This document shows positions 35,684 through 44,649 of a stretch of 64,000 nucleotides of DNA, in pieces. This stretch comes from Planctomycetota bacterium (GTDB lineage: Bacteria; Planctomycetota; Phycisphaerae; Phycisphaerales; Phycisphaeraceae): the NCBI GenBank assembly GCA_016350165.1, contig CP066225.1, forward strand, positions 2,790,001 to 2,854,000, given 5' to 3'. The notes beneath the pieces were generated by a model, which searched no databases, was not told the origin of the DNA, and saw only the letters and a program-made list of their open reading frames with translations. The first letter of the stretch is position 1; each line of letters starts with the position of its first letter. Both the position numbers and the translations under genes were made by a program.

Positions 35684-37198
35684 ATGATCCGTAAGCCAGA
35701 CGATAATAAGAAGCGTAAACTGACAACAGCCAGTGGCATTCCTGTTCCGGATAACCAAAATTCAGTCACAGCAGGTGAGCGTGGCCCGGTCCTCATTCAG
35801 GACTACCACATGATGGAAAAACTCGCTCACTTCAACCGTGAGCGCATCCCCGAACGTGTCGTGCACGCCAAGGGCTCCGGCGCCTACGGTACACTCACCA
35901 TCAATCACGACATCACGAAATATTCCAAAGCTAAAATCTTCGAGAAGATTGGCAAGAAAACAGATTGTTTCCTGCGATTCTCAACTGTCGGCGGCGAACA
36001 AGGCAGCGCCGATGCTGAACGTGATCCACGCGGTTTCGCGCTCAAGCTCTACACTGATGAAGGCAACTGGGATATCGTCGGCAACAACACCCCGATCTTC
36101 TTTATCCGTGACGGCATCAAATTCCCCGACTTCATCCACACACAAAAACGTTGCCCCGCCCGTCATACGAAAGATCCAAACATGATGTGGGACTTCTGGT
36201 CACTCTCACCAGAATCACTCCACCAAGTCACAATCCTCTTCAGCGATCGCGGCATACCCGCAACCTATCGACACATGAACGGCTACGGCTCGCACACTTT
36301 CAGCCTCATCAATGACAAAGGCAAACGTGTTTGGTGCAAGTTCCACTTCAAAACAAACCAAGGCATCATGAACCTCAGCGCAACTCAAGCCGAACGCATG
36401 AAAGGCGAAGACCCAGATCATGCACAGCGTGATCTCTTTGATGCTATCGAACGTGGCGAGTTCCCAACTTGGCGATTCTGCATTCAAGTCATGAGTGAAG
36501 AAGAAGCTGAAAAAATAGACTTTAATCCGTTCGATCTCACAAAAGTTTGGTCACACAAACAGTGGCCTCTCATTGAAGTCGGCACACTCGAACTCAACAG
36601 AAACCCTGTAAATTATTTTGCAGAAGTTGAACAATCAGCATTCAGTCCAAGCAACGTCGTGCCCGGCGTCGGTTTTAGTCCAGACAAAATGCTCCAAGCA
36701 AGGATCATGAGTTATCCCGATGCACATCGCTATCGTCTTGGAACAAACTATCAGCAACTGGACGTCAACAAACCAAAATGCCCATTCGCTAACTATCAAA
36801 GAGACGGCGCAATGAGCCAAGGTATTGGCGGCGACGAAGTGAACTACGAACCCAATAGCGTAAACAAAGCGCCTAAGGAAGATCATAGCTACGATGAACC
36901 GCCTTTGGATCTGGGTAAGGTGAGCATCGATCGTTACGATCACCGCAAAGGTAACGACGATTACACTCAGGCAGGTGATCTTTACAGGCTAATGACACGT
37001 GATGAGCAAGGCCGTCTCATCGAAAACATCGTTAGCTCGCTCGGCAACACAAAGAAAGCATTGCAAGAACGTCAACTTGAGCATTTCTACAAAGCAGATC
37101 CACAATACGGCGAGCGTATCGCCCATGCACTTGGTCTCAAAATCAATAGCAGCGCAAAGTCCGGGACCAAAAAAGACATCAAAAGTGGAGTGAAATAA
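35684..37198 (+). CDS. katA: Monofunctional haem catalase
   Basis: A 504-residue small-subunit catalase that converts hydrogen peroxide to water and oxygen. The active-site His lies in [16 protein letters not shown], the Asn in [19 protein letters not shown], and the proximal haem Tyr in [11 protein letters not shown]. The length fits the small-subunit clade. The ATG at 35684 is preceded by AAGGAG. It lies directly after the cbb3 operon, which suits protection of a micro-oxic respiratory chain (inferred). Confidence 0.96.
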   Translation: MIRKPDDNKKRKLTTASGIPVPDNQNSVTAGERGPVLIQDYHMMEKLAHFNRERIPERVVHAKGSGAYGTLTINHDITKYSKAKIFEKIGKKTDCFLRFSTVGGEQGSADAERDPRGFALKLYTDEGNWDIVGNNTPIFFIRDGIKFPDFIHTQKRCPARHTKDPNMMWDFWSLSPESLHQVTILFSDRGIPATYRHMNGYGSHTFSLINDKGKRVWCKFHFKTNQGIMNLSATQAERMKGEDPDHAQRDLFDAIERGEFPTWRFCIQVMSEEEAEKIDFNPFDLTKVWSHKQWPLIEVGTLELNRNPVNYFAEVEQSAFSPSNVVPGVGFSPDKMLQARIMSYPDAHRYRLGTNYQQLDVNKPKCPFANYQRDGAMSQGIGGDEVNYEPNSVNKAPKEDHSYDEPPLDLGKVSIDRYDHRKGNDDYTQAGDLYRLMTRDEQGRLIENIVSSLGNTKKALQERQLEHFYKADPQYGERIAHALGLKINSSAKSGTKKDIKSGVK

Positions 37199-37258
37199 TC
37201 TTCACTTTTATTTCTAAACCGAACGCAAACAGAATTCGTGATAAGCACGATGAAGCTG

Positions 37259-37288
37259 GAGCACGCCAGGAGGGCGTGCTTCTTTTTT
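37259..37288 (+). terminator. Rho-independent terminator after catalase
   Basis: AGCACGCC-AGGA-GGGCGTGCT stem followed by TCTTTTTT. Confidence 0.85.
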
Positions 37289-37645
37289 ACACCTAATGTA
37301 TGAAATGCAGGTAACTTAGATTGTTAATGTGAACAGGTTATTGCACAAATATTCGATCATGATGATTTCAAACCATAAGATTTCTTTGAATTAACAAAAT
37401 GCTTTATATATGAAAAAATACTAGTTTTACCGAATTTTCTTGACATAAAATTCAAATCGTTTATTTCTATATTATTAGTTTGTGTGTAAATGGGTACATT
37501 TATAGGGCAGGGATAATTTGTTCATTTCTGTGGTAGTTATTCTATACCTGTAGTTATTCGTGACACTTTAGTTTCAGAGTAGAGGAGAAAGAGTTAGATC
37601 TTTTGTTCTATCAACTTTCTATCTGAGATACAGGAGTCCCTCACG
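37289..37645. other. AT-rich region before the first GH-A-like gene
   Basis: About 357 bases with a marked AT-rich core at 37370-37480. A TTGACA box at 37440 is followed by TA-rich sequence, but no -10 at standard spacing is convincing. No gene. Confidence 0.4.
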
Positions 37646-38794
37646 ATGTTTAACTTCCTTTCAGCTAATGGTTCGCGCAGTTTGAAAATTATGTGTGTGG
37701 GTATGTGCTTGAGTTGCACGATGATATTAAGTGGTTTACTTAATGCAGAAACAATCGCTGATTCACCTTACATCTATGGCATGCATGATCCGGGCGGTGA
37801 GCATTTGATGGGCGATAAAAAAGGGTGGATCGTACACACAGAAGGGATTGGATTAGAAAAAACAGGCGGGAAGGATTATACGCCGTGGAGTAATCAAGGT
37901 ATCTCAAATATTGTTCGCTTGAACTATGGTTATTATGCCCAAGGGACGTTGCCATATCAGGACAAGTATGATGCGTATGCGGAAAGAGTAGCAGATTATG
38001 TGAAGAACTCGCCGGGTGTAAATTATTGGATTATTGGTAATGAAACAAATTTACCACGCGAGTGGCCGGGGAACACAACTGGTGATACATATACCGGACA
38101 ACCGATATCGCCGGTCGATTATGTAAATGCATATAACAAGTGTTATGACGCTATTAAAGCAGTTGCTCCTGATGCAAAAGTATGTCCTGCACCGGTTGGA
38201 ACATGGGCTCCTTATTATCCCTGGCATGATGTGAGTCCATTTGATGAGTATTGGGTAAGAACGCTTAAAGGGATTGGTGCTGGTCGAATTGATGGACTGC
38301 CCATTCATGCGTATACACACGGCGCAGATGTTTGGCGGGTAACGTCCGATGAAAAAATGCAAGGCGATGTTTACAAAGATCGCATTTACTATGATTTTCG
38401 TGTTTATAAAAACATGATGGAAATCATTCCGGAGGACATGAAGGATATTCCAGTGTTTATCACGGAAGCTGATCAGGGCTCTGAATCAGCAGACCCAAAC
38501 ACGAACCCGAAAGATGCGTGGCGTAATAAAAATGAAGGTTGGATGAAGGCAGTCTATAAAGAAATTGATGAATGGAATCAGGCGAATGATCATAAGATAC
38601 GTTGTGTCGCAATGTTTCGCTGGCCTGCCGAAGTTGAAGGTGAAGTGACATATGGTTTAGAGCATATGGATAAGCTACATGAAGATTATCAAGAAGCGGT
38701 TGAATTTGGTTACACTTGGCGAGAAATACCTGAACCAACAACATTAATGCTTCTGGGAATCGGCGGGTTAATGATGATGAAAAGAAGATCTTAG
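37646..38794 (+). CDS. Secreted clan GH-A-like glycoside hydrolase with PEP-CTERM tail
   Basis: A 382-residue exported protein. It has a signal peptide (about 1-36), a TIM-barrel-like body and a C-terminal PEP-CTERM signal (IPEPTTLMLLGIGG...KRRS). WIIGNETNLPREWP contains the Asn-Glu pair typical of the acid/base in clan GH-A, and VFITEADQG offers a Glu at the expected nucleophile strand. Exact GH family and substrate are not identifiable by eye. It is a close paralog of the next gene. GGAG lies 8 bases before the ATG. Confidence 0.7.
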   Translation: MFNFLSANGSRSLKIMCVGMCLSCTMILSGLLNAETIADSPYIYGMHDPGGEHLMGDKKGWIVHTEGIGLEKTGGKDYTPWSNQGISNIVRLNYGYYAQGTLPYQDKYDAYAERVADYVKNSPGVNYWIIGNETNLPREWPGNTTGDTYTGQPISPVDYVNAYNKCYDAIKAVAPDAKVCPAPVGTWAPYYPWHDVSPFDEYWVRTLKGIGAGRIDGLPIHAYTHGADVWRVTSDEKMQGDVYKDRIYYDFRVYKNMMEIIPEDMKDIPVFITEADQGSESADPNTNPKDAWRNKNEGWMKAVYKEIDEWNQANDHKIRCVAMFRWPAEVEGEVTYGLEHMDKLHEDYQEAVEFGYTWREIPEPTTLMLLGIGGLMMMKRRS

Positions 38795-38817
38795 ATTTAA
38801 ATGATAATGGTATGTGT

Positions 38818-38849
38818 AAAAGCTCGGCGTTTATTCGTCGAGCTTTTTA
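38818..38849 (+). terminator. Rho-independent terminator
   Basis: AAAAGCTCG pairs with CGAGCTTTT, with T-run, between the two GH-like genes. Confidence 0.8.
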
Positions 38850-38982
38850 AGTGATTATGCAAAAACTTGTAGAATATGTCTGTGTTGCTTTTACATTTGA
38901 GTTGTCAATCAAAAATGAAGAATATGTTGGGTAGATTGTGACTTCACAAAATCAGAACACAGTCACAAAAGATAGTTTAGGT

Positions 38983-38997
38983 CTAACGTTTGGTTAG
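38983..38997. repeat. CTAAY-N5-RTTAG palindrome, site 15
   Basis: CTAACGTTTGGTTAG, 28 bases before the second GH-like start codon. Confidence 0.6.
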
Positions 38998-39025
38998 ACA
39001 ATTAATTTCGATGGAGTCCCTCACA

Positions 39026-40090
39026 ATGTTTAGTTTTATTTATTGCCGCTACTTGGGTGTATTAATCTGTACATGTTTGATGATGAGTTTTGGTGGACTC
39101 GTCAAAGCAGAATCTGAATATATTTACGGGATGCATGATCCGGGTGGCGAACGATTGATGGGTAAGCATAAAGGTTGGATCGTTCACACCGAAGGGATTG
39201 GCATTAAAGGCAGAGGTGGTAAGAATTTCAGCAAGTGGAGTAGAGCAGGGTACACGAACATCGTTCGGCTCAATTATGGGTACTACGCAAAAGGTACATT
39301 GCCTTTCGAAAAAGATTACGACGCCTTTGCAAAACGATGTGCTGCGTACGTAAAAGCATCAAAGGGTGTTGAATATTGGATCATTGGGAATGAAACGAAT
39401 TTAGCGCGTGAATGGCCGGGCAATACGACAGGTGACCAGACCACCGGCCAGCCAATCACTGCAGAACGATATATCAAAGCATATTTAAAGTGTTACGAAG
39501 CAATCAAGAAAGTCGCGCCGAAGGCAAAGGTGTGTCCATCACCGGTTGGAACATGGGCGCCGCCGTTTCCCAATAAGGGGATTGATGAATTTGATGAGTA
39601 TTGGGTTAAAACGCTCGAGGGGATTGGTGCGGCAAAAATCGATGGTTTAATTTTGCATGCGTACACACATGGCGCTGATCCGAAGCTTGTCAGAAGTGAA
39701 CGTAAAATGGGACCTCCATACGAAGATATTAATTATCACTTTCGTGTGTATCGTAATTTGATGTCGGTCATCCCTTCAGACATGCGTGATAAGCCGGTGA
39801 TGATTACCGAGTGCGATCAGAATATCGAGAGTGCGGATAATTCAAAACCACGCAATGCGTGGGTGAACAAAAACACCGGCTGGATGAAAGAGATCTACGA
39901 AGAAATCAATGATTGGAATCTGAATAACGATCAGAAAATTCGTTGTGTCGCGATGTTCCGTTGGCCTGCTGAAAAAGAAGGTGAGTACACTTACGGCATT
40001 GAAAAGATGAGACACCTACAAAAGGATTTCAAAGAAGCAGCTCGCAAGGGGTATAAGTGGACCGTTAAAACAAAGCAGAAAAAGAAGTGA
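39026..40090 (+). CDS. Secreted clan GH-A-like glycoside hydrolase, tandem copy without PEP-CTERM
   Basis: A 354-residue paralog of the gene at 37646. It has the same signal-peptide layout, the YIYGMHDPGGE opening, WIIGNETNLAREWPGNTTGD with the putative acid/base Glu, and MITECDQN with the putative nucleophile. Instead of a PEP-CTERM it ends in a basic tail (TKQKKK), so this copy may be released rather than surface-bound. Its ribosome site and start (GGAGTCCCTCACAATGTTTA) match those of the first copy almost exactly, which fixes the start. Confidence 0.72.
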   Translation: MFSFIYCRYLGVLICTCLMMSFGGLVKAESEYIYGMHDPGGERLMGKHKGWIVHTEGIGIKGRGGKNFSKWSRAGYTNIVRLNYGYYAKGTLPFEKDYDAFAKRCAAYVKASKGVEYWIIGNETNLAREWPGNTTGDQTTGQPITAERYIKAYLKCYEAIKKVAPKAKVCPSPVGTWAPPFPNKGIDEFDEYWVKTLEGIGAAKIDGLILHAYTHGADPKLVRSERKMGPPYEDINYHFRVYRNLMSVIPSDMRDKPVMITECDQNIESADNSKPRNAWVNKNTGWMKEIYEEINDWNLNNDQKIRCVAMFRWPAEKEGEYTYGIEKMRHLQKDFKEAARKGYKWTVKTKQKKK

Positions 40091-40140
40091 ATTAGTTCTA
40101 ATCAATGGGGTGTCGAGGTATTGAGCACTTGGGGTACAGT

Positions 40141-40178
40141 AAAAAACCCCAGTTGTGCAGCTGAGGTTTGTCTTTTGA
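40141..40178 (+). terminator. Weak hairpin terminator
   Basis: AACCCCAG / CTGAGGTT with one mismatch, then TTTGTCTTTT. Confidence 0.45.
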
Positions 40179-40214
40179 TCCCGTGTTCAGGGATTTCAAT
40201 TTTCGTTGAATGAT

Positions 40215-40229
40215 CTAACCGAATGTTAG
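40215..40229. repeat. CTAAY-N5-RTTAG palindrome, site 16
   Basis: CTAACCGAATGTTAG, 4 bases beyond the 3' end of the zinc-ribbon gene on the minus strand. Confidence 0.6.
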
Positions 40230-40233
40230 TCGG

Positions 40234-41100
40234 TTATTTTGTTTTCATTTTGATTTTGGTTGGTGCAAGCAACGCTTTGAGTTGATCGAAGGCGGGGCCG
40301 GAGAGTCGAACCATCCGCTGACGTGTCGGTCCTTTGAAGAGTGATAGGGTGTATGAGTCAGCTTCCTGTTTGGCTTGGATCATCGCTTCGCCATCTTCGA
40401 GATAGACCGACCCTTGATGATGATATTTGCGGTAGCAGAGGCGTTGTGAGGTGAGGACGATACCTGCGGTGCCTTGCTCAGCATGAGTGATGTCAGCATC
40501 GGGGATGTATTCCTGAATGCCTTCATCGGATTGGATACCCGCCCATTGATTGATTTGGGTCAACGTTTGTTCAGGGAGTGTGGGGTTGTGTTGTTTGGCT
40601 TGTTTTTTACGGAGACGCGATTCTTTGCGTTTTTTACGTTCTGCTTCTTCGTCGATGAATGAGATTTCGATGTCGTCGATGTTGGTGTCATCGAGTGCAG
40701 GAGCGTAGTCGCCGAGCGAGTCATCATCGAGTGAGAGTGAATCTTTAGCGACTTCGGGTTTTGGCGCGACGGGTGGTTTTTTGAATGGGATGCGTCGTTT
40801 ACGGTTGGATTTTTCAGCACGATCTTTGTCGGTGAGCTGTTTTTCCTTTTGAGATTTTTGATATGACTTCATCTCACGGAGTTTGCGTTCGTGTTCTTCG
40901 TGGGCTGCGATTTCTTGCTGCACGGATTGTTCGTAATCTTCTTCGAGCCAGGATGAGAAGGTGTCGTCGTTGAGATTGTCATCGGCGACGGGTTCGGGTG
41001 CGATGAAGACGTGGTTACAGAGCGTGCATTTCACTTTTTTGCCAACGACTTCGGGTGGGCCGATGAGGACATTGTCGCAGTTTGGGCAATCGATATTCAC
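40234..41100 (-). CDS. Zinc-ribbon protein of unknown function
   Basis: A 288-residue soluble protein. An N-terminal MJ0042-type zinc ribbon (C5, C8, C25, C28) is followed by about 130 residues of charged, Lys/Glu/Asp-rich low-complexity linker (likely coiled or disordered). The C-terminal domain, about 205-288, contains GIVLTSQRLCYRKYHHQGSV, resembling bacterial PH-like or GRAM-type beta domains. This zinc ribbon differs from the Cx2CGYDL type at 12.9-21 kb. Function unknown. Confidence 0.7.
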   Translation of the reverse strand: MNIDCPNCDNVLIGPPEVVGKKVKCTLCNHVFIAPEPVADDNLNDDTFSSWLEEDYEQSVQQEIAAHEEHERKLREMKSYQKSQKEKQLTDKDRAEKSNRKRRIPFKKPPVAPKPEVAKDSLSLDDDSLGDYAPALDDTNIDDIEISFIDEEAERKKRKESRLRKKQAKQHNPTLPEQTLTQINQWAGIQSDEGIQEYIPDADITHAEQGTAGIVLTSQRLCYRKYHHQGSVYLEDGEAMIQAKQEADSYTLSLFKGPTRQRMVRLSGPAFDQLKALLAPTKIKMKTK

Positions 41101-41693
41101 TTTTAACCTCCCAAAAAATCATATGAAGGGCGCGTTAGGTGTATGTAAATAGACGGTCGTTGTGAGAGAGGAGGGGCGTGAGGTGAAGTGTTTGGATTAG
41201 TTGAGTTGAACAGTCTGTGAGATCGATCAGCAGAGATGTTGGGTGCGATGAGTTGATGTGCGTGAGGGGTGTAAGTATGAGATTGCTGAAGGATTTACGA
41301 TTCAAGAATTAGGTTGTCTGCAACTGGGAGATGTGTGATGGGTGATAGAGGATGGGTGACGGTTGCTGAGTAAAACGACGTAGTAAGTAGATCTAGTAGA
41401 ACCAGATGACAGGCTTACGATTGGGTTTGTCGATGCTTAGATAAAATAAAACGTTAGAAGTAGGTCTTAATTGCAAAGTATCAATCGTTTGCCTGAGAAT
41501 ATTTTAACGGATATGAGCGCGAATTCCGACAACTTTTTCGATGTGGGAGAGATGTGGGAATGTCGGATATGGGATGTTCTATTGAGAATACGATCTGTGC
41601 TGGGGTGGGATTGGTGAGGATGTGGGATGAGTGAAAGTGAAAAGTGATGGTGGTGCGGATGATGTAAGGGGTGATTTTAGAAGCGTTTGGGTG
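41101..41693. other. Gene-free region
   Basis: About 590 G-rich bases without a credible gene. The only structure noted is a TCCGACA/TGTCGGA inverted repeat at 41525-41567 with a long loop. Confidence 0.35.
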
Positions 41694-42335
41694 TTATGAG
41701 AGGGATTGGATCTGGGTGAGGAGCCAGGGGGCGAAGTCGGTTTTGGGCATGGGGCCGGGGGCGGTGCGCTGACCGGCGGCGGTGATGAAGGTTGGGTTGA
41801 TTGAGTCGGACTCCATGGTGCCGAGCGGGTTGGCGAGGATGGCATCGACTTTTTTGCGTTTCATTTTGGCGGTGGCGCGTTCGATGAGGACGGATGGTTC
41901 TTCGAGCGCGAAGGCGATGATGCGCTGGTTGGGTTGTTTGAGTGGCGCGAGGTTGGCGGTGAGGTCGGGGGTGGGGGTGAGTTCGATGGTGAGGGTTGCG
42001 GATTTGTCTGCAGAACGGGGGAGTTTGCCTTGATGTTGGGTTTTTGGGGTGTAGTCGGCGACGGCGGCGGCCATGATGAGGATGTCGGTGGTGGGGAAAT
42101 GGGTGGTGAGGAGAGACTGGAGATCGGCGGTGGACTCGAAGTGGATGAGGTTGATGTTGGCGGGGAATGATGGGGGGATGGTGATGCCGGGCCCGAGGAG
42201 GAGGGTGACGTTGTGGTTTTGGGATGCGGCGGTGGCGGCGAGAGCGAGTCCGACTTTACCACTGGAGCGGTTGCCGATGAAACGGACGGCGTCGATGGGT
42301 TCGCGCGTTGGGCCGGCTGTGATGAGGATGTTCAT
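41694..42335 (-). CDS. coaB: Stand-alone phosphopantothenate-cysteine ligase
   Basis: A 213-residue CoaB domain, the coenzyme A pathway enzyme joining cysteine to 4'-phosphopantothenate. It opens with ILITAGPTREPIDAVRFIGNRSSGKVG, the nucleotide-binding signature, followed by MAAAVADYTP and a KRKKVDAILANPL block with the conserved Lys and Asn. Most bacteria have a CoaBC fusion; here no CoaC decarboxylase is adjacent, so the activities are split. The start ATG is at 42335. Confidence 0.92.
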   Translation of the reverse strand: MNILITAGPTREPIDAVRFIGNRSSGKVGLALAATAASQNHNVTLLLGPGITIPPSFPANINLIHFESTADLQSLLTTHFPTTDILIMAAAVADYTPKTQHQGKLPRSADKSATLTIELTPTPDLTANLAPLKQPNQRIIAFALEEPSVLIERATAKMKRKKVDAILANPLGTMESDSINPTFITAAGQRTAPGPMPKTDFAPWLLTQIQSLS

Positions 42336-42920
42336 GGGAGGGCTCCGTCGTGTGGGGTTATGGGTTCATTTTAGCGGAAAAGATGGGGTGGTGGTGATGT
42401 TGAAGTGGTTTTGGTTTAGAGGTGGCGGCGGTTTTGTGCGCACGTTTGGGATGGAAGTTGGTTTTTGAGATGGTCTTAAATGAGTGGTTTTGAAATTGAG
42501 TTGTGCGCGTTGTGGCCAAAATGGTGAGCGGTATTGTTAAGTTTGGCGGAAAGTAAAGGAGTTATGAATGGGAGGCGGCGTGTTTGTGCGCACGGATGTG
42601 AAAGTTGATCGATTTTCGGTGACTTTCCCGTAGCAGGAAATGGGCTGAAATGGTGAGTTTTGTGCTGGAATGGATGAGTTTTGGGGTGGTTTGGGTTGGA
42701 AATGGATCGTGTTTTGGGAGGCGATTGCGTGTTTGTGCGCGCGGATTGATCGGGGGATGGGTTTGGTATGTGGTTTGCTTAGGGGTTGAATCATAGGAAG
42801 AGTAAATTGCTGGGTCCTCTAGGAGGCCGGACCGGCCATTGCGGTTTGAGCGAAGAATTTTGGGTTGTTGGGGTGGCGGTGTGAGGGGATGTGGGCTTTT
42901 GGTGAGGGTTGAGGGGTGAC
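42336..42920. other. Gene-free region with modules shared with 12.0-12.75 kb
   Basis: TTGTGCGC occurs at 42433, 42501, 42584 and 42733. GCGTGTTTGTGCGCAC at 42578 and an 18-mer at 42688 match 12338 and 12406 exactly. A near-identical GCGTGTTTGTGCGCGC is at 42727. No credible gene. It continues into the repeats at 42921-43093. Confidence 0.5.
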
Positions 42921-42950
42921 GAGTTGTTTCACTACAGCGTATCGTCGGTT
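42921..42950 (+). repeat. GAGTTGTT...CGTATCGTYGGTT repeat, copy 1
   Basis: A 30-bp unit starting GAGTTGTTTCACTAC and ending GTATCGTCGGTT. Four copies lie within 173 bases here and one at 12719-12748. Confidence 0.65.
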
Positions 42951-42962
42951 TGAGAATGGTTT

Positions 42963-42992
42963 GAGTTGTTGCACTTGAACGTATCGTTGGTT
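42963..42992 (+). repeat. GAGTTGTT...CGTATCGTYGGTT repeat, copy 2
   Basis: A 30-bp unit starting GAGTTGTTGCACTTG and ending CGTATCGTTGGTT. Confidence 0.65.
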
Positions 42993-43020
42993 GTAGGTGT
43001 GGTGTGGTGTGGGGGGAGAT

Positions 43021-43048
43021 GTTGTTTAAATTGTGTGTATCGTTAGTT
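43021..43048 (+). repeat. GAGTTGTT...CGTATCGTYGGTT repeat, copy 3
   Basis: A more diverged copy, GTTGTTTAAATTGT ... GTATCGTTAGTT. Confidence 0.5.
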
Positions 43049-43063
43049 GGATAAGAGGGAGTG

Positions 43064-43093
43064 GAGTTGTTTCACTGTAGCGTGTCGTTGGTT
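43064..43093 (+). repeat. GAGTTGTT...CGTATCGTYGGTT repeat, copy 4
   Basis: GAGTTGTTTCACTGTAG ... CGTGTCGTTGGTT; it shares TTTCACT with copy 1. Confidence 0.6.
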
Positions 43094-43327
43094 GGGGGTA
43101 TGTGTGGAGAGGGAGTGTCGTTGAAGTGTGGGGGAGTGGATGTGTGTGAAAGTATATGGGTTGTAGGAGGTGTGGGGGTTGGGGAGGCTGGGGCGTGGTG
43201 GGGTGAGGGAATCTGGGTTATGTGGTGGAAATGGAGTTGTCTTTTTATTGATTGGTTTGCATGGTTGTTGTTGCGGAATGGGGTGGTGGCGATACAGGTT
43301 GTTTTTGTGTGGTATGGATCTTTTGAA
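43094..43327. other. G-rich non-coding stretch before the pilin-like gene
   Basis: It is open in the frame of the following gene, but the translation is a Gly/Val/Trp-rich run typical of G-rich non-coding DNA. I read it as the leader of the next gene. Confidence 0.35.
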
Positions 43328-44011
43328 ATGTTGGAGGCGGGGTTTAATAGAAGTATGCGAATTTTACTGGACATCATGATTGGGGCGATGCTGATTGCGA
43401 CGGTGTGTTTTGTTGTGATGTATCGGCATGGTAACAGTGCGCGGGAGCAGCGGTGTGAGCAGGTGAATGATGCGCTGGTGGAGTTGCGTGAACAGATGTT
43501 GTATCACACGTCGTTGGGTGAAGCGGTGGTGACGGAGAGTGGGTTCCCGGATTATGTTGATGCGGGTTGGTTTACGAGGGGGTTGCCATTTAATCAGATG
43601 GCTGGGAATGGGCGGCCTTGGATAGATATTGCGCCGAAGGGTGATTGGAGCGATCAGCCGCCGGACCCGGTGATTGTGTCGGATGCACAGGCGGGGATTT
43701 GGTATAACCCGAATTTGGGTGTCTTTAGAGCGCGTGTGAAACAGCAGGTATCAGCGGTTGAAACGTTGAAGCTATATAACAAGGTGAATCGACTTGAGTT
43801 GCGGGGATTGCGGCGGGATAAGAAGGAGAGGCGGATGCCGATTGCGATGCGAGCGCCGAGTGGTGAAGCGACGTATGCCTCGGTGAAGGTTGGCGAGATG
43901 AAGGTGATCATGCCACAGGTTAAGCGTGAGGTTGTGGTTGAAGAGAAGATTGAAGTGGTTGAGCCTGAGCAGAAGAAACGATTGCAGTTGAGTGATGTGC
44001 TATCTAACTGA
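43328..44011 (+). CDS. Single-pass membrane protein, possibly pilin-like
   Basis: About 227 residues. A hydrophobic segment near the N-terminus (ILLDIMIGAMLIATVCFVVMY) is followed by a polar body containing NGRPWIDIAP and GIWYNPNLGVFRARV segments and a Lys/Glu/Val-rich tail. The short basic N-terminus plus long helix and the late WYNP...FRARV strand recall type II secretion pseudopilins, but no clear prepilin peptidase site is visible. Start is uncertain: ATG at 43328 or 43355. The stop lies inside a CTAAY-N5-RTTAG site and a strong terminator follows. Confidence 0.5.
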   Translation: MLEAGFNRSMRILLDIMIGAMLIATVCFVVMYRHGNSAREQRCEQVNDALVELREQMLYHTSLGEAVVTESGFPDYVDAGWFTRGLPFNQMAGNGRPWIDIAPKGDWSDQPPDPVIVSDAQAGIWYNPNLGVFRARVKQQVSAVETLKLYNKVNRLELRGLRRDKKERRMPIAMRAPSGEATYASVKVGEMKVIMPQVKREVVVEEKIEVVEPEQKKRLQLSDVLSN

Positions 44012-44018
44012 TGATTAG
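44004..44018. repeat. CTAAY-N5-RTTAG palindrome, site 17
   Basis: CTAACTGATGATTAG; contains the TGA stop of the pilin-like gene. Confidence 0.6.
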
Positions 44019-44040
44019 AGTGGTGAATGGCATAATTGTT

Positions 44041-44071
44041 ATAACCGTTACAGGCGTAACGGTTATTTTTG
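44041..44071 (+). terminator. Rho-independent terminator with perfect 11-bp stem
   Basis: ATAACCGTTAC-AGGC-GTAACGGTTAT followed by TTTTT. Confidence 0.9.
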
Positions 44072-44277
44072 TATGTAGAAAGTCGTTTGAGGCGTTTTGG
44101 AGTGGCTGTAGGGAGGGGTGTTCCGATAGGTGTGTGAAAGGGTGGGAGGGTTTACCCGTCTGGATGGTGAGTGTGTGGTGGAGGGTGGCTATAGTTGGTT
44201 GAAAGTCGTGGTAGGAGCAAGGGGCAAGTTGCGCTATAACGCGGTGTTCAGGTAAGAAAATAAGGCGTAGGTGAGTT

Positions 44278-44643
44278 ATGGATCAGGGACATTTGGATCA
44301 ACGTTGGCGGGAGGTTTATGGGGGTGATGGTCCGATTTATTCGACGTTGCCGGATGGGCCTGATGAGCGAGAGTTGTTGAGTTTTTTTGTGGGTGAGATG
44401 ACACATCATATCAAGGGTTTGGAAGAGGGGATGCGTGAGGGCGATATGCAGAAATTGAAGATGCATGCACATCAGATTAAGGGAGCGGGTGGAAGTTTTG
44501 GTTTTGATATTCTGACTGATTTAGGACGAGAGTTGGATGATTTACTGCGAGGTGAGGTGACGAGTGAGGATGAGATTGCGGATGCAACGGAGCGGTTGTT
44601 GGGTGTGTGCAGGCGAGTGAGTGTTGGGCATGAAATGGGATAG
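44278..44643 (+). CDS. Histidine phosphotransfer (HPt) domain protein
   Basis: A 121-residue four-helix HPt protein that relays phosphate between a kinase and a response regulator. The phospho-acceptor is H65 in AHQIKGAGGSFGF. It ends 6 bases before a response regulator with a GGDEF domain, so the two probably form a phosphorelay controlling c-di-GMP; the sensor kinase is not in this window. Confidence 0.85.
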   Translation: MDQGHLDQRWREVYGGDGPIYSTLPDGPDERELLSFFVGEMTHHIKGLEEGMREGDMQKLKMHAHQIKGAGGSFGFDILTDLGRELDDLLRGEVTSEDEIADATERLLGVCRRVSVGHEMG

Positions 44644-44649
44644 TTAAGC

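Noticed and set aside
42921-43093. CRISPR array
   Set aside because: Repeats are diverged, spacers are unequal and no cas gene is present.
43061-43327. N-terminal extension of the pilin-like protein
   Set aside because: The extra 89 codons include two of the dispersed-repeat ends and read as Gly/Val/Trp-rich translation of non-coding DNA.
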